Source: JBGLNJ01 sp964353405 (lineage in GTDB: Bacteria; Chloroflexota; Anaerolineae; Fen-1058). Taken from it: a stretch of 10,994 bases of DNA. This document shows, in pieces, positions 1 through 5,969 of this stretch; within the stretch, counting starts at the first letter, position 1, and every line of letters begins with the position of its first letter. The stretch is taken from contig CAYGWJ010000425.1 of assembly GCA_964353405.1 (NCBI GenBank), forward strand, positions 1-10,994, read 5' to 3'. Both the position numbers and the translations under genes were made by a program. The notes beneath the pieces are model-generated. The model saw only the letters and a program-made list of their open reading frames with translations, did not search any database and was not told where the DNA came from.

Positions 1-1601
1 TGGTAACCATTGTGTTTCGTTTTCCTTCGCATGACGAGCTTGGCTAGTATGTCGCGGGCGATTTTGTACTGAGAGGTCGTTATGCTTGGGAGAGTGACAA
101 CCTTATCTACCATTTCAACTGCTTCGTTGATGTGGCGTGACCTGACCAGGGCGTCTACCTCCTCAAACACTGCGTCGAGTTGATCTACAGGTGGCGGTAA
201 TAGGATATCGTTTGCCTCGCTGGGCATCAGCTCAAGGACCCCACCTCCGTAGCTTCGGCCCGTGAGTTCGCAGGCGATCAATGTCCACGTGTTGAGGAAA
301 CTGACCACGTGCCGTTTTCCAAGCGAAGGCCGCTTCCACCGCACCCGGTGAATGGTGTCTGTAGAGGCGCATTTCTTAGACAGGTGAACCAGCCTGGGCA
401 TGTCACCAGCTTGCCGCAAAAGCAACGCATCTGCGGGCCAAACGCTTGGCACCGTGTACCACGGCTCGCGATTTCTGCACTTGAATTGCCGGTGGACACC
501 CTGACGAGTCCCGCTCGACAGATAGTCTCGCAATTGTGGCGGCAGACTCTCAACTGGCTCAGAGACGTGTATCAAGAAGAGAGGACGGCCTTGCTCGACC
601 AAGAGCCTAAAGTCATCAGTGTCCAGCCGGATACCGCGTAGGTCGCGGGCGCTGGTAATGATCGGTGTCAGGTGGTTGCCGTTTCCCAATGTTTCTGCCT
701 TGGCCTGGGACACGATGAAAAAGCCGTTGGAGCCTGTCACAACTCCAACTTCGACACGGCCATATTCCTTCAAAGGCCGCCACGGAAGCTGGCTGAAGGA
801 TTCGCTGACGGATTCCCGTTCGCTATGTGATAAAAACAAGTGCGTCCATTTGGAACACCAATCCCAAACTGGCGCGGAATCAACCGAATAGGGCAAGCCT
901 GCTTCAAGTTGCGCAAACGACAGCGTCAACAAGCCGCCAGGGCCGACAGGATCGTTATCGCACATGAGCAAGACAACAGATTGTTGGACAGAGGGGAACA
1001 AGTCTCCGTTGGGCAGGCAAACGATGACACGACGAAAATGTGACAGGAGAAAGTGCCTCAGCCCTTCGGCATAGCCTACGTGGAGCAGTTCCTCGGGCAC
1101 GACAAAAGCTAATCGCCCTGTATCCGACAACAATCTGCAACTGACTGCGACAAACGGCGCCCAGGTGCTCATGAGCCGCGAGGGCGGCAGCCCCATTTGT
1201 TTCATCTGCTCAAATGCCAGTTGTCGGCTTTGTTCGGGGAACAAGTGCGAGCGAATGAAAGGAGGATTGCCGACGATAGCATCGAACACTGGCGCTGACT
1301 GGAACAGTGAAGATTGGGCCCACTCGAAAAAATCAGCGCAAATTGCACCGGATGCTGAGGCCGCTTGAGGGTCAATATCTACGCCGACACAGGTTGGTTG
1401 TCGGTTGCCCAGATCGGCCAGGCGCGTCTGAACGGCGGTCAGAAAGACACCCTCGCCACAAGATGGGTCGAGAACCCGGTCGTCAGACGAACGGACAGCC
1501 CACCGAACCAGGGCGGATGCCACCCTGGGCGGAGTGTAGACGGCCCCTAGCACTTTTTCAGCGGAGCCGTTTTGTTTGTAGCGACTCTGTGCGACAACCA
1601 T
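1..1601 (-). CDS. Gamma-class (M.TaqI-like) N6-adenine DNA methyltransferase, C-terminus beyond the window
   Basis: The minus strand is open from an ATG at 1601 to the left edge: 533 codons and no stop. The enzyme should transfer a methyl group from S-adenosylmethionine to N6 of adenine in a specific DNA site. Motifs appear in the order of the gamma class: motif X-like GAVYTPPRVASALVRW (residues 19-34), motif I VLDPSCGEGVFL (43-54) for SAM binding, acidic GVDIDP (73-78), catalytic motif IV NPPF (112-115), and LAFVVPEELL (164-173). The segment VGVVTGSNGFFIVS (285-298) resembles the start of the C-terminal target-recognition half in XhoI/PaeR7I-type methylases. Only a few residues are probably missing. 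It starts 16 nt after the upstream wzz-like stop with no clear Shine-Dalgarno. By eye it is less GC-rich than the polysaccharide genes, which would fit transfer. A restriction partner, if any, would lie left of the window. The methylase fold is near certain; the recognition site is unknown. Confidence 0.93.
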   Translation of the reverse strand, partial: MVVAQSRYKQNGSAEKVLGAVYTPPRVASALVRWAVRSSDDRVLDPSCGEGVFLTAVQTRLADLGNRQPTCVGVDIDPQAASASGAICADFFEWAQSSLFQSAPVFDAIVGNPPFIRSHLFPEQSRQLAFEQMKQMGLPPSRLMSTWAPFVAVSCRLLSDTGRLAFVVPEELLHVGYAEGLRHFLLSHFRRVIVCLPNGDLFPSVQQSVVLLMCDNDPVGPGGLLTLSFAQLEAGLPYSVDSAPVWDWCSKWTHLFLSHSERESVSESFSQLPWRPLKEYGRVEVGVVTGSNGFFIVSQAKAETLGNGNHLTPIITSARDLRGIRLDTDDFRLLVEQGRPLFLIHVSEPVESLPPQLRDYLSSGTRQGVHRQFKCRNREPWYTVPSVWPADALLLRQAGDMPRLVHLSKKCASTDTIHRVRWKRPSLGKRHVVSFLNTWTLIACELTGRSYGGGVLELMPSEANDILLPPPVDQLDAVFEEVDALVRSRHINEAVEMVDKVVTLPSITTSQYKIARDILAKLVMRRKTKHNGY

Positions 1602-1617
1602 TCTATCGGTCAGCCAA

Positions 1618-2289
1618 TCACCGTTCTGAAGCAGGAATCGCGCCGAGCACCGGCAATCCCAGCTTGCGTTCCACATCCGCCGGCGTGCGGACGACGCCGG
1701 CTTCCAGCCATTCGAGCACGGCGACGATGAGCGCGCCCAACAGCAGGCCCAAGATGCCGCCAGCCGCTGTGTTGATCGTGGTCTGCGGGCGGAATTTGGA
1801 ATAAATGGGATTGTCGCCCATCACCACTTCGACTTGATCTTCCTTGCGGACTTTGCCGTTCTCTAGTTCTCGCCAGTCCCGGAATTCTTGCGCCCACGCG
1901 TAGGCGATGCGGTTGCCCCTCTCGCCATCACCATTCTTGACATCAATCTGAATCACGTTCTTGTCTTCGAAAGAGGCAATGATGGCATTATCCTTGAGTT
2001 GTTCCGGCGTCATATCGAGCGGTGTTCCGGCTTGCTCAAAGCGCTGGAGCACTTCTGCTGCAAACTTTTTGGTGTCAATGATGGTTACATAGGCGCGCAA
2101 GAGCTGCTTGGTGGTCTGGGCCAGGCCCATATCGTTGCGAGCGGGCAGCACGGTTACCTGCATCGAGGACTTGAAGACCGGACGTTGCAGCTTGCTAAAG
2201 CCGAACGCGCTAACTGCGGCCACGGCCGCCACCACGACGATGATCCAGCCTCGGTGGCGCAAGATGCGAAAATAGTCAGAGAGTTCCAT
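1618..2289 (-). CDS. Wzz/GumC-type chain-length determinant protein, kinase-less (copy 1)
   Basis: A 223-residue inner-membrane protein with the plan of polysaccharide co-polymerases: short cytosolic start MELSDYFRILRHRGW, membrane segment about 15-33, a periplasmic-type region about 34-170, a second membrane segment about 174-194, then VRTPADVERKLGLPVLGAIP (201-220). That last stretch is the linker that, in Wzc/CapB-type proteins, leads into the tyrosine kinase. Here the protein ends three residues later, so no Walker motifs or tyrosine tail are present. It probably helps set chain length or couples polymerisation to export of the polysaccharide. The start is supported by GAGG five nt before the ATG. 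It follows a paralogue (2370-2993) and is followed within 16 nt by the DNA methyltransferase gene. Whether the abrupt end is native or a recombination scar cannot be told from the window. Confidence 0.85.
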   Translation of the reverse strand: MELSDYFRILRHRGWIIVVVAAVAAVSAFGFSKLQRPVFKSSMQVTVLPARNDMGLAQTTKQLLRAYVTIIDTKKFAAEVLQRFEQAGTPLDMTPEQLKDNAIIASFEDKNVIQIDVKNGDGERGNRIAYAWAQEFRDWRELENGKVRKEDQVEVVMGDNPIYSKFRPQTTINTAAGGILGLLLGALIVAVLEWLEAGVVRTPADVERKLGLPVLGAIPASER

Positions 2290-2308
2290 AGCGACCTCGT
2301 GAGACGAA

Positions 2309-2345
2309 AAACGTAAAGCGTGAAACGTTTTTACGCTTCACGTTT
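2309..2345. repeat. Palindromic repeat with 17-bp arms in the gap between the two wzz-like genes
   Basis: Arms 2309-2325 and 2329-2345 are inverted copies with two mismatches around a 3-nt loop. The recurring core is AACGTRAAGCGTRAAA. On the transcribed (minus) strand one mismatch becomes a G-U wobble, so the RNA hairpin would be nearly perfect. A few U residues follow it, and it sits about 20 nt upstream of the start codon of the downstream wzz-like gene. It could act as an attenuator, weak terminator or mRNA stabiliser, or be a dispersed genomic repeat. The structure is directly visible; the role is a guess. Confidence 0.75.
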
Positions 2346-2369
2346 CACTTTGTCATTCTACCACAGATT

Positions 2370-2993
2370 TCAGGCAGAGCGCTCCGGCCAGAGATAATGC
2401 GCGAGGAATACGAGAGCGATGCCCGCCGCCAACGCCAGCGCCACGCGCACGGGCAGGTCGAGTTGAGCGCGCAAGCCCGGCGGCACACGGCCCACGTTCA
2501 CCGGGTCCACCGCGCGCACGATCGCGCCGTTCGCCCCCAGTTGAGGGAACGCTTGCGCATTGCGCGTTTGCAGCACCGTGATGGCCGCCGTCGCAATGGC
2601 CTCGAGCTGACGCGCGTCGGGCCAGGTGATGAACATGGTCACTATGCTGCGCTGATGGTCAGAGGCAATGCGCCCGGCCAGCGCGTTAGCCGGTATGCTG
2701 ACGTTTTGATGCTCCAACTCGCGGCTTACCTCGGCGGCAAAATCGCCTGTCTTGACCCAATCGCCTAACCCGCCTGCGATGTATTCTGAAGCCAGCCAGG
2801 CAGGATAGTATCGGTCATACAGGTATGTGCCCGCAGATTCAGGCGTGTAGCCTACCGTGAAGCGCACGCCCACCTGGTAGACCGGCGCGGGCTGGCGAAA
2901 GGTGATCAGTCCGATGCCCAACACGATGATGGCCGGAATCAATGCTAGCCACCAACGATTTTTCAGAATTTGAAAGTAGGCGCGCAATTCCAT
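2370..2993 (-). CDS. Wzz-like chain-length determinant protein, kinase-less (copy 2)
   Basis: A 207-residue protein opening MELRAYFQILKNRWW, clearly related to the MELSDYFRILRHRGW start of the next gene. It has membrane segments about 15-33 and 181-200 and an extracytoplasmic region between them. No ATPase or kinase motif follows. It is expected to act with its neighbour in the inner membrane as a polysaccharide co-polymerase. The ATG at 2993 is chosen because GGGAGG lies five nt upstream. A longer in-frame reading to 3041 would add 16 residues encoded by the 8-bp tandem repeat, and is rejected. The family assignment rests on topology, the N-terminal motif and the paralogous neighbour; the periplasmic part is divergent. 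Confidence 0.75.
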   Translation of the reverse strand: MELRAYFQILKNRWWLALIPAIIVLGIGLITFRQPAPVYQVGVRFTVGYTPESAGTYLYDRYYPAWLASEYIAGGLGDWVKTGDFAAEVSRELEHQNVSIPANALAGRIASDHQRSIVTMFITWPDARQLEAIATAAITVLQTRNAQAFPQLGANGAIVRAVDPVNVGRVPPGLRAQLDLPVRVALALAAGIALVFLAHYLWPERSA

Positions 2994-3015
2994 CGCATCC
3001 TCCCTATGCAGAGAC

Positions 3016-3071
3016 AAGGTGACACGGTGACAGGGTGACAAGGTGACAAGGTGACACGGTGACAGGGTGAA
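3016..3071. repeat. 8-bp tandem repeat array, seven units (ANGGTGAC)
   Basis: Seven contiguous 8-bp units fill most of the gap between the GT4 gene and the first wzz-like gene. They differ at the second base, in the order aa, ac, ag, aa, aa, ac, ag before GGTGAC, and the last unit ends GTGAA. Units 1-3 and 5-7 are the same series, so there is also a 32-bp higher-order period. The array ends about 10 nt before the strong Shine-Dalgarno of the downstream gene. Unit number may vary by slippage; that is an inference. Confidence 0.9.
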
Positions 3072-3089
3072 AAGGAGAGCACCATAACC

Positions 3090-4175
3090 TTATCTCTTTG
3101 TCTTGTCCTCGATGAATGCTGCCATCTGCTGTTTGAACACTTGGGTGTCAAACTGCAACGCAAACTGGCGGATGGTGGCCGGATCGAACTGGCTGTCGTC
3201 AAAGCGGCGCACGGCCTCGGCCAGGCTCGCCCCGGTTGGCTCGCGGAAGAGCAGTCCGGTGACGCCGTCCATCACCGTGTCGAGCGCGCCGCCGCCTGCA
3301 AACGCGATGGCGGGCCGGCCGGCGGCTTGCGCCTGCACGGGCGCAATGCCAAAGTCCTCCAGGCCGGGAAAGATGAACGCGCGGCAGCGCGCCATCAGTT
3401 CTGCCCGGCGCGCGTCGTCCACGCGGCCCAGAAAAGTGATGTTCGACCTGGCGAGGGCTTTTAGCCTGGCCCGGTCGCGCCCTTCGCCCGCAATGACCAG
3501 CGGCAGTCCCAGTTCGTTGAACGCGGCTATGGCCAGGTCAATCCGCTTGTAAGGAATCAGCCGCGAGAGAATCAGGAAATAGTCCTCATGTTTTGGCGCA
3601 GGCTGAAAGCTTGACGTGTCCACGGGGGGCGGAATGACGACCGACTCGCGCCCGTACAAGTGCCGGATGCGCGCCTGTATCTCGGTCGAGATGGCGATGA
3701 AATGATGGACGCGTTGAGCCGCAGCATAATCCCATTGCCGCAGGAGAGCCATCACCGGCGGCAGCAGCGCGTTGGCGAGGGCAGGCAATTGCTCGCGCCG
3801 GCCATAGTCGCGCAGATTCCACACGTAGCGCGTGGGCGCCAGGCAATAGCAAATATGCGTCGCGCCCGGCGGCACGCGGACGCCGTGACAGAACCCACTC
3901 TTGTTGGAAAGGACCAGGTCATAGCCGCGCAGGTCAAGCCCTTGGAATGCGAATGGATACAGCGGCAGATACGGCTGGTGATGGCGATGGATGCCGGGCA
4001 GGCGATTCATCCACGTCACACGAATGTCCCACGTGCGATAGGCGGGCGGCATCCATTCCGGCGCGTACATCGAAGTGTAGACCGGCGCGCCGGGGTACAT
4101 CTCGACGAGTGACTCGAGCACGTCTTCTGCGCCGCCGATTTGATTCAGCCAGTCGTGCACCAGCGCCATGCGCAT
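3090..4175 (-). CDS. GT4-family glycosyltransferase of the polysaccharide locus
   Basis: A 361-residue cytosolic GT-B fold retaining glycosyltransferase. It opens MRMALVHDWLNQIGGAEDVL, with the glycine-rich acceptor loop (residues 12-17) typical of mannosyl- or rhamnosyltransferases of GT4 (WbaZ-like). The C-terminal nucleotide-sugar half shows SRLIPYKR (204-211), whose Arg and Lys normally contact the donor phosphates, then VIAGEGRD (227-234), ITFLGRV (246-252) and PGLEDFGIAPVQAQAAGRPAIA (270-291). In the last motif the usual E-x7-E is E273-x7-Q281: the second glutamate is glutamine. It probably adds one sugar to the lipid-linked repeat unit; donor and acceptor cannot be read. The start lies 2 nt after the rnhB stop, so translation is probably coupled. 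A second ATG two codons downstream is possible. Confidence 0.92.
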   Translation of the reverse strand: MRMALVHDWLNQIGGAEDVLESLVEMYPGAPVYTSMYAPEWMPPAYRTWDIRVTWMNRLPGIHRHHQPYLPLYPFAFQGLDLRGYDLVLSNKSGFCHGVRVPPGATHICYCLAPTRYVWNLRDYGRREQLPALANALLPPVMALLRQWDYAAAQRVHHFIAISTEIQARIRHLYGRESVVIPPPVDTSSFQPAPKHEDYFLILSRLIPYKRIDLAIAAFNELGLPLVIAGEGRDRARLKALARSNITFLGRVDDARRAELMARCRAFIFPGLEDFGIAPVQAQAAGRPAIAFAGGGALDTVMDGVTGLLFREPTGASLAEAVRRFDDSQFDPATIRQFALQFDTQVFKQQMAAFIEDKTKR

Positions 4176-4177
4176 CG

Positions 4178-4840
4178 CTATGCTTCCATAACTGCGGCCA
4201 GTCGCGCGTGGTCGGCGATCACACGCACCGGCTCAAACGTCAGCCGGTGAATCGCCGACACGCCGAGTCCCGCCAATGCTTTTTGGTGTACGGCGGTGCC
4301 ATAGCCCTTGTGCCGCGCAAAGCCATAGCCGGGATACTGTGCGTCCAACTCGGCCATCCATCGGTCACGGGTGACTTTGGCGACGATGGACGCGGCGGCC
4401 ACGGAGAGGCAGAGCCGGTCGGCATGGAACAGCACGCGCTGCGGGAGCGGCACGGCGGGGAGTCCGAGTGCATCAATCAGCAGCGCATCGGGCGCGAGCG
4501 GGAGGGCTTCTATGGCGCGCTGCATCGCCAGCCGTGTAGCCGGGACGATGCCGAATGAGTCAATTTCGGCGTGGCTGGCCCTGCCCACGCCGATGGCTAG
4601 GGCGGCCTGGTGAATCATGGGAAGCAGCGCTTGACGCTGGTGAGGCGTGAGCAGCTTGGAATCGCGTACGCCGCGCAGAGCTGAACGACGCAGTGCATCA
4701 CGCGGCAAAATCACCGCCGCCGCGACGACCGGCCCGGCCCACGCGCCGCGCCCGGCTTCGTCAAGCCCGGCCACGTATGCATGGCCCTGACGCATGAGCG
4801 CGCGCTCTTGGCGCGTATCGGGTGTGTTGAGGGACGGCAT
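4178..4840 (-). CDS. rnhB: Ribonuclease HII
   Basis: The enzyme nicks the RNA strand of RNA-DNA hybrids, including single ribonucleotides left in DNA. With the chosen ATG at 4840 it has 220 residues, normal for the family. The metal-binding D27-E28 lie in GLDEAGRG. LLIDALG and HADRLCLSVAAASIVAKVTRD supply the other two catalytic aspartates, and YPGYGFARHKGYGT is the conserved substrate-handling stretch. The start is chosen because the family normally has an ERAL...G..VAG segment before DEAGRG. A longer reading to 4921 would be encoded by the hairpin repeat and is rejected; a shorter one at 4795 would lose ERAL. The Shine-Dalgarno is poor. Its position inside a polysaccharide operon, 2 nt before a GT4 gene, is unusual, since rnhB commonly sits near rplS or other housekeeping genes. 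Confidence 0.95.
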   Translation of the reverse strand: MPSLNTPDTRQERALMRQGHAYVAGLDEAGRGAWAGPVVAAAVILPRDALRRSALRGVRDSKLLTPHQRQALLPMIHQAALAIGVGRASHAEIDSFGIVPATRLAMQRAIEALPLAPDALLIDALGLPAVPLPQRVLFHADRLCLSVAAASIVAKVTRDRWMAELDAQYPGYGFARHKGYGTAVHQKALAGLGVSAIHRLTFEPVRVIADHARLAAVMEA

Positions 4841-4860
4841 GTCCTGTTGGATCCCGGGTG

Positions 4861-5050
4861 CTAGCAGCTTGTCGGAGAGGCGTAGTTTAGCCCCTTGTGG
4901 GCGTGAGAACAACGGGCACAAGGCCCTATGCTACGGGGTTCTCCGACAGACTGCTAGGAGCCTGTCGGAGAGGCGTAGTTTAGCCCCTTGTGGGCGTTGT
5001 GGTGACGGGCACAAGGCCCTATGCTACGAGGTTCTCCGACAGGGTGCTAG
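4861..5050. repeat. Doublet of CTAG-bounded 93-bp imperfect palindromic elements
   Basis: CTAG occurs at 4861, 4954 and 5047, exactly 93 bp apart. The two intervals align without gaps and differ at about 12 positions, seven of them clustered in the central loop. Each unit is an imperfect inverted repeat. The outer arms contain TGTCGGAG and CTCCGACA (4870-4877 and 4941-4948 in the first copy); inner arms are GTAG/CTAC and CCTTGTG/CACAAGG (4893-4899 and 4917-4923). The last CTAG contains the TAG stop of the upstream GT2 gene. The form resembles a small non-autonomous mobile element or a structured RNA spacer. No coding capacity is credible. Confidence 0.88.
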
Positions 5051-5829
5051 ACCTTGTCATAAAAGCCCTTGAGCTGATTCAGCTTGACGCGCGTGACCTG
5101 CTTGGCCATGTCAATGGACTCGTTCACGTAGCGAACCATCTCACTCGATTGACTCTTGGTGTCGCTTTGGTCGCGATTGCTCCAGTTGACCACGACTTCT
5201 TTGATTCGATAACCGGCCTGCTCGACCAGGAACAGCAGCTCGACGTCGTAAGCGGTGACTTTCCAGCCCGTTGGTTTTTCTTTATTCTTAAAGAACTCGA
5301 GGCGCGGAAATACCTGAAGCGCAACCTGGCGGCGGCACAGCTTGAACCCGCACTGGGTATCGGCGATGTCTCGCAGAAGAAAGAGGCCGCGCACGGTGCG
5401 AAAGACAAAACTGCCCGCTTTCCGCATGAGAGAAAAACCTTGGCGTGTGCTGCCGCGTGAGCCGATGACCATATCAAAGCCTTGCTCACACCAGGGCAAG
5501 AGATGGCCCAATTCAGCCATCGGCGTTGACTGATCCATGTCTGTAAAGAGGACGACATCCCCCGAGGCTTTCTGGATGCCGGCCCAGATGGCGGCCGGTT
5601 TGCCGCTGTGCGGAATGTCGAACAGAATAAAGCGCTTTTTGCCCGCGATGAATCGCTCGATGAGACTTGCGCTGTGGTCGGTGGATTCATCGTTGACGAT
5701 GATGACTTGCCAGGCATAGTCTTGTCGAGCGAGATATTGATAGACTTCGTCCAGCACCCCTTGCTCCAAATTCCTTTCTTCGTTATAGCAAGGGATGATG
5801 ATAGACACTGCCACTTTACGGTTCGGCAT
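5047..5829 (-). CDS. GT2-family glycosyltransferase, polyprenyl/dolichyl-phosphate glycosyltransferase-like (Alg5/DPM type)
   Basis: A 260-residue GT-A fold inverting glycosyltransferase. It begins VSIIIPCYNEERNL (8-21), followed by VIIVNDESTD (42-51) for the nucleotide, TDMDQSTP (96-103) with the metal-binding D-x-D, VIGSRG (121-126), RGLFLLRDIADTQCGFKLCRR (147-167), DVELLFLVEQAGYRIKEVVVNW (195-216). DTQCGFK and IKEVVVNW are signatures shared with dolichyl-phosphate glucosyl- and mannosyltransferases, so it may charge undecaprenyl phosphate with a hexose. There is no C-terminal membrane segment, unlike GtrB. The start is preceded by a GAGAG about seven nt upstream. The stop codon falls in the terminal CTAG of the adjoining hairpin element. 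Substrate is not readable; adding a sugar to a polysaccharide intermediate is the alternative. Confidence 0.9.
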   Translation of the reverse strand: MPNRKVAVSIIIPCYNEERNLEQGVLDEVYQYLARQDYAWQVIIVNDESTDHSASLIERFIAGKKRFILFDIPHSGKPAAIWAGIQKASGDVVLFTDMDQSTPMAELGHLLPWCEQGFDMVIGSRGSTRQGFSLMRKAGSFVFRTVRGLFLLRDIADTQCGFKLCRRQVALQVFPRLEFFKNKEKPTGWKVTAYDVELLFLVEQAGYRIKEVVVNWSNRDQSDTKSQSSEMVRYVNESIDMAKQVTRVKLNQLKGFYDKV

Positions 5830-5898
5830 ATTTGACTCTCACTTGGAGGGCGAGCGGAAGCATACCCGACTTGGGGGTTTTCGTCAAACCAGGCAAGA

Positions 5899-5961
5899 CG
5901 CAAGTCGCAGGATGCAAGGCGCAAGTCGCAGGATGCAGGTCGCAAGTCGCAGGATGCAGGT
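5899..5961. repeat. 21-bp tandem repeat, three units, in the gap between the two GT2 genes
   Basis: Three head-to-tail 21-bp units of CGCAAGTCGCAGGATGCAGG plus one base (5899-5919, 5920-5940, 5941-5961), followed by a degenerate CGCGGAGG. Units 2 and 3 are identical; unit 1 differs at its last bases. The period is a multiple of three, so on the minus strand the array reads as repeating SCDLRLA-like peptides without stops, which creates a spurious long reading frame. The rest of the gap (5830-5898) shows no recognisable signal beyond the ribosome-binding region of the downstream gene. Confidence 0.92.
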
Positions 5962-5969
5962 CGCGGAGG

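Noticed and set aside
309..641. A plus-strand reading frame over the left region, plus several shorter ones up to 1804
   Set aside because: They are shadows of the minus-strand methyltransferase, which has unmistakable motifs and is open across the whole region.
2994..3041. N-terminal extension of the wzz-like gene to 3041
   Set aside because: It would be encoded by the 8-bp tandem repeat, while the ATG at 2993 has a strong GGGAGG and gives the paralogue-like MELRAYF start.
4841..4921. N-terminal extension of rnhB through the hairpin element
   Set aside because: The extra residues come from the 93-bp repeat and have no counterpart in RNase HII; the frame is open there by chance.
4861..5050. 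Intrinsic bidirectional terminator
   Set aside because: The stems are interrupted and no U-tract follows on either strand; two genes in the same direction flank it. An effect on RNA is possible but a classical terminator is not supported.
5124..5945. A 273-codon minus-strand frame beginning with SCDLRLAS repeats
   Set aside because: Its start is the 21-bp tandem repeat and the rest overlaps the true GT2 gene in another frame, with no recognisable domain.
3016..5961. CRISPR array
   Set aside because: The tandem units are 8 or 21 bp without unique spacers, and the 93-bp units are only two adjacent near-identical hairpins. No cas gene is present.
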